A stretch of 64,000 nt of DNA from Oscillospiraceae bacterium (GTDB lineage Bacteria > Bacillota > Clostridia > Oscillospirales > SIG627): positions 1 through 64,000 of the forward strand of contig SVTV01000004.1 of the NCBI GenBank assembly GCA_015063605.1. The letters are read 5' to 3'. Made by a program: the position numbers and the translations under genes. The notes beneath the pieces are model-generated. The model was not told where the DNA came from, did not search any database, and saw only the letters and a program-made list of their open reading frames with translations. Of the stretch, positions 62,392-64,000 are shown in pieces (within the stretch, counting starts at the first letter, position 1; the number at the start of each line of letters is the position of its first letter).

Positions 62392-63162
62392 TCAGAGTAT
62401 CTTAGCTCCGCTGTCGCTGTCTACATAAAGTACAGCGCTGTCGTGGTTGCGGAGTATGGATGCGGGGCACTTTTCTTCGATTGCGCCGTTTACTGTAGCT
62501 TCAACAGCGTTAGCCTTTGTCTTGGCGGGAACCATGCAGAAGAGGTTGTCGCCGGAGAAAAGTGTGGGTATTGTAAGTGTGAGAGCGTGTGTGGGAACGT
62601 CGGAAAGCTGTGCAAAACATCCGTCGTTGACCTGCTGCTGACGGCAAACGTTATCAAGCTCAACTACCTTAACTGTCTTAGGATCATTGAAGAATGCAAC
62701 GTGAGGATCGTTGAACGCGATGTGGCCGTTTTCGCCTATACCCATGCAAACTATATCAATGGGATGTTCCTTGAGAAGCTTTGTATAGCGTTCGCACTCA
62801 GCTTCTATATCGGGGTTGAGACCGTTGAGATAATTAACGGACTTAAAGGGAGCCTTGGAGAATATTCTGTCGCGGAGGAAGTTGCCGAAGCCCTGAGGAG
62901 CATCAGCGGGAAGTCCTACGTATTCGTCCATATGGAATGCATTGATGCGTGAGAAGTCTATTTCGGGGTCTGTGTAAAGAGACTTGAGAAATTCATTCTG
63001 GGAGGGAGCTGCTGCAAAGATCATGTTGATCTCGTCCTTTTCAGCGAGGAGCTCCTTCATCTTCTTAGCGCATGCAGCTGCCGCATAAGCGCCCATTGCA
63101 TCTCTTGTATCAAATATTTTTACCGTAAGCTTATCTTTCTTGAATTCCTTGATTAAAGCCAT
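62392..63162 (-). CDS. nagB: glucosamine-6-phosphate deaminase family protein
   Basis: 256 aa. NAFHMDEYVGLPADAPQGFG and VCMGIGENGHIAFNDPHVAFF are NagB motifs, and DVPTHALTLTIPTLFSG and CPASILRNH follow in order. In the second motif the Asp before G-H is Asn and the final Glu is Asp, as in a recognised NagB-like subgroup; activity is still expected but not certain. Converts glucosamine 6-phosphate to fructose 6-phosphate and ammonia. About 60 bp after nagA in the same direction. Confidence 0.88.
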   Translation of the reverse strand: MALIKEFKKDKLTVKIFDTRDAMGAYAAAACAKKMKELLAEKDEINMIFAAAPSQNEFLKSLYTDPEIDFSRINAFHMDEYVGLPADAPQGFGNFLRDRIFSKAPFKSVNYLNGLNPDIEAECERYTKLLKEHPIDIVCMGIGENGHIAFNDPHVAFFNDPKTVKVVELDNVCRQQQVNDGCFAQLSDVPTHALTLTIPTLFSGDNLFCMVPAKTKANAVEATVNGAIEEKCPASILRNHDSAVLYVDSDSGAKIL

Positions 63163-63223
63163 GATTGTACCATCCTTAGAAAATATTAATAGTTTTTATT
63201 TCATGTCGCTTATGTGCGGCAGA

Positions 63224-64000
63224 TCATTCGCCGTAAACGGTCTTACCGCAGATTATCGTGCGGGAAACGTCTACATTATCATTGAATACAACTATATCCG
63301 CATCATATCCGGGAACAAGGATACCCTTGTGCTTGAGGCCCAATATCTTAGCGGGTGTGGTGCTCATCATCTTAACGGAATCGCATATACCTGCTTCGCC
63401 GTACTTGAGCATATTTCTTACGAGTCTGTCCGCTGTGGCAACACTTGCCGCAAAGGCTTTTCTGTCGGGCATCTTTGCAACGCCGTCTTCTATTATAGCC
63501 TTCTGACCGTTCTTCTTGCTTCCGAGAAGTATTTCGCCTTCTTCCATACCGGCACCGCGGCAGGAGTCTGTAACGAGGGCTGTCTTATCGGCACCCTTTG
63601 CGTTATAGATATACTTCAAGAGAGAGTAAGGAAGGTGTCTTCCGTCAGCGATTATTTCCACGGTATAATCATCTACCATGTAGCCCGCATCGATAAGACC
63701 GGGGAAGCGGTAGGAATTGATCCTTACAAGACCGCTCATTCCGCTGTAGAAGTGTGTGATATGTGTATAACCGTTTTCGTAAGCCTCGATAGCGTCATCA
63801 AGCTTCGCATCGGAGTGGCCGATGGAGGGAAGAACGCCCTTGTCGCGGAGGTATCTTCCGAGCTCATGACCGCCGGGAAGCTCAGCCGCTACAGTCCATC
63901 TCATTATCTCGGGACAATGGTTAAGGATCTTTTCGTAATGCTCCTTAACGGGAGGAACTATATACTTGGGGTCCTGCGCACCCTTCTGGGAATCTGCAAA
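63224..64000 (-). CDS. nagA: N-acetylglucosamine-6-phosphate deacetylase (5' end outside window)
   Basis: 258 residues of the C-terminal part; the frame runs open to base 64000 with FADSQKGAQDPKYI, which follows the metal-binding EGPY motif in NagA. Further blocks: LPSIGHSDAKLDDAIEAYENG (metal-binding His), THITHFYSGMSGL, VEIIADGRHLPYSLL, TALVTDSCRGAGM (catalytic Asp), NPAKIL-like TTPAKILGLKHKGILVPGYD. Removes acetate from GlcNAc-6-P, supplying nagB. The missing N-terminus lies beyond the right edge. Confidence 0.9.
   Translation of the reverse strand, partial: FADSQKGAQDPKYIVPPVKEHYEKILNHCPEIMRWTVAAELPGGHELGRYLRDKGVLPSIGHSDAKLDDAIEAYENGYTHITHFYSGMSGLVRINSYRFPGLIDAGYMVDDYTVEIIADGRHLPYSLLKYIYNAKGADKTALVTDSCRGAGMEEGEILLGSKKNGQKAIIEDGVAKMPDRKAFAASVATADRLVRNMLKYGEAGICDSVKMMSTTPAKILGLKHKGILVPGYDADIVVFNDNVDVSRTIICGKTVYGE

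Noticed and set aside
1-64000. CRISPR arrays, tRNA or rRNA genes, prophage or insertion sequences
   Set aside because: No spaced direct repeats, cloverleaf-like segments, transposase or integrase domains, or target-site duplications were seen in the gaps between genes.

Overview
The window looks like chromosomal DNA of an uncultured, Gram-positive, gut- or rumen-type Clostridia member (Oscillospirales or Christensenellales style). This is inferred from spoVG, CarD, MntP, CotH, a sortase, split transketolase subunits, many Clostridia-type hydrolases, consensus SigA promoters (TTGACA or TTGAAA, 17 bp, TATAAT) and AAAGGA/AGGAGG ribosome binding sites. I see no rRNA, tRNA, CRISPR array, phage module or insertion sequence. 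Coding density is high, and most genes sit in long minus-strand operons.

Layout. 1-1.4 kb: a frameshifted, edge-truncated alpha/beta hydrolase, then a CarD-type regulator. 1.4-4.9 kb (minus): a small membrane protein, a sorbose-1-phosphate reductase-like dehydrogenase and an FAD oxidoreductase. 4.9-14.2 kb (minus): a probable housekeeping and repair operon running glyA, amidohydrolase, rarA, AAC(3)-like acetyltransferase, TIM-barrel isomerase, nth, polA, pyrE. 14.3-18.9 kb: a membrane-anchored PpiC foldase, a transaldolase (fsa type), then a divergently transcribed amidohydrolase with two small membrane proteins. 18.9-27.4 kb (plus): one apparent operon from a consensus promoter with a secreted sortase-substrate-like protein, a sortase, a polytopic membrane protein, a CotH kinase, a Gfo/Idh/MocA oxidoreductase, an unknown protein and a membrane-anchored ComEC-like MBL hydrolase. 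I consider this the most interesting system in the window. 27.5-29.9 kb: a divergent NagB-like protein and an XRE regulator. 30-38.7 kb (minus): carbohydrate and lipid hydrolases (heparinase-like lyase, deacetylase-like protein, ceramidase-like protein, alpha/beta hydrolase, ThuA) with a DMT exporter. 38.9-46.9 kb: cca; then MntP, MFS, an HD-domain remnant, a lipoprotein and YitT (minus); then a hydrolase with a small conserved protein; then a PF06541 permease. 47-56.6 kb (minus): DUF4838 protein, fucO, two MATE exporters, a polytopic membrane protein, a NERD protein and murC. 56.9-64 kb: spoVG, a lipid kinase, a lipoprotein, a Gfo/Idh oxidoreductase, split transketolase, nagB and an edge-truncated nagA.

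How the genes fit together. Several loci feed sugars into central metabolism: nagA/nagB (amino sugars), transketolase and transaldolase (pentose phosphates), the sorbose-1-phosphate reductase-like enzyme, and fucO (disposal of lactaldehyde from fucose or rhamnose). Surface enzymes (heparinase-like, DUF4838, ceramidase-like) point to glycan or glycolipid foraging. The sortase-CotH operon points to a surface-modification pathway. Most operons begin at a recognisable SigA promoter, several with an adjacent inverted repeat that may be an operator, and many end in strong hairpin terminators.
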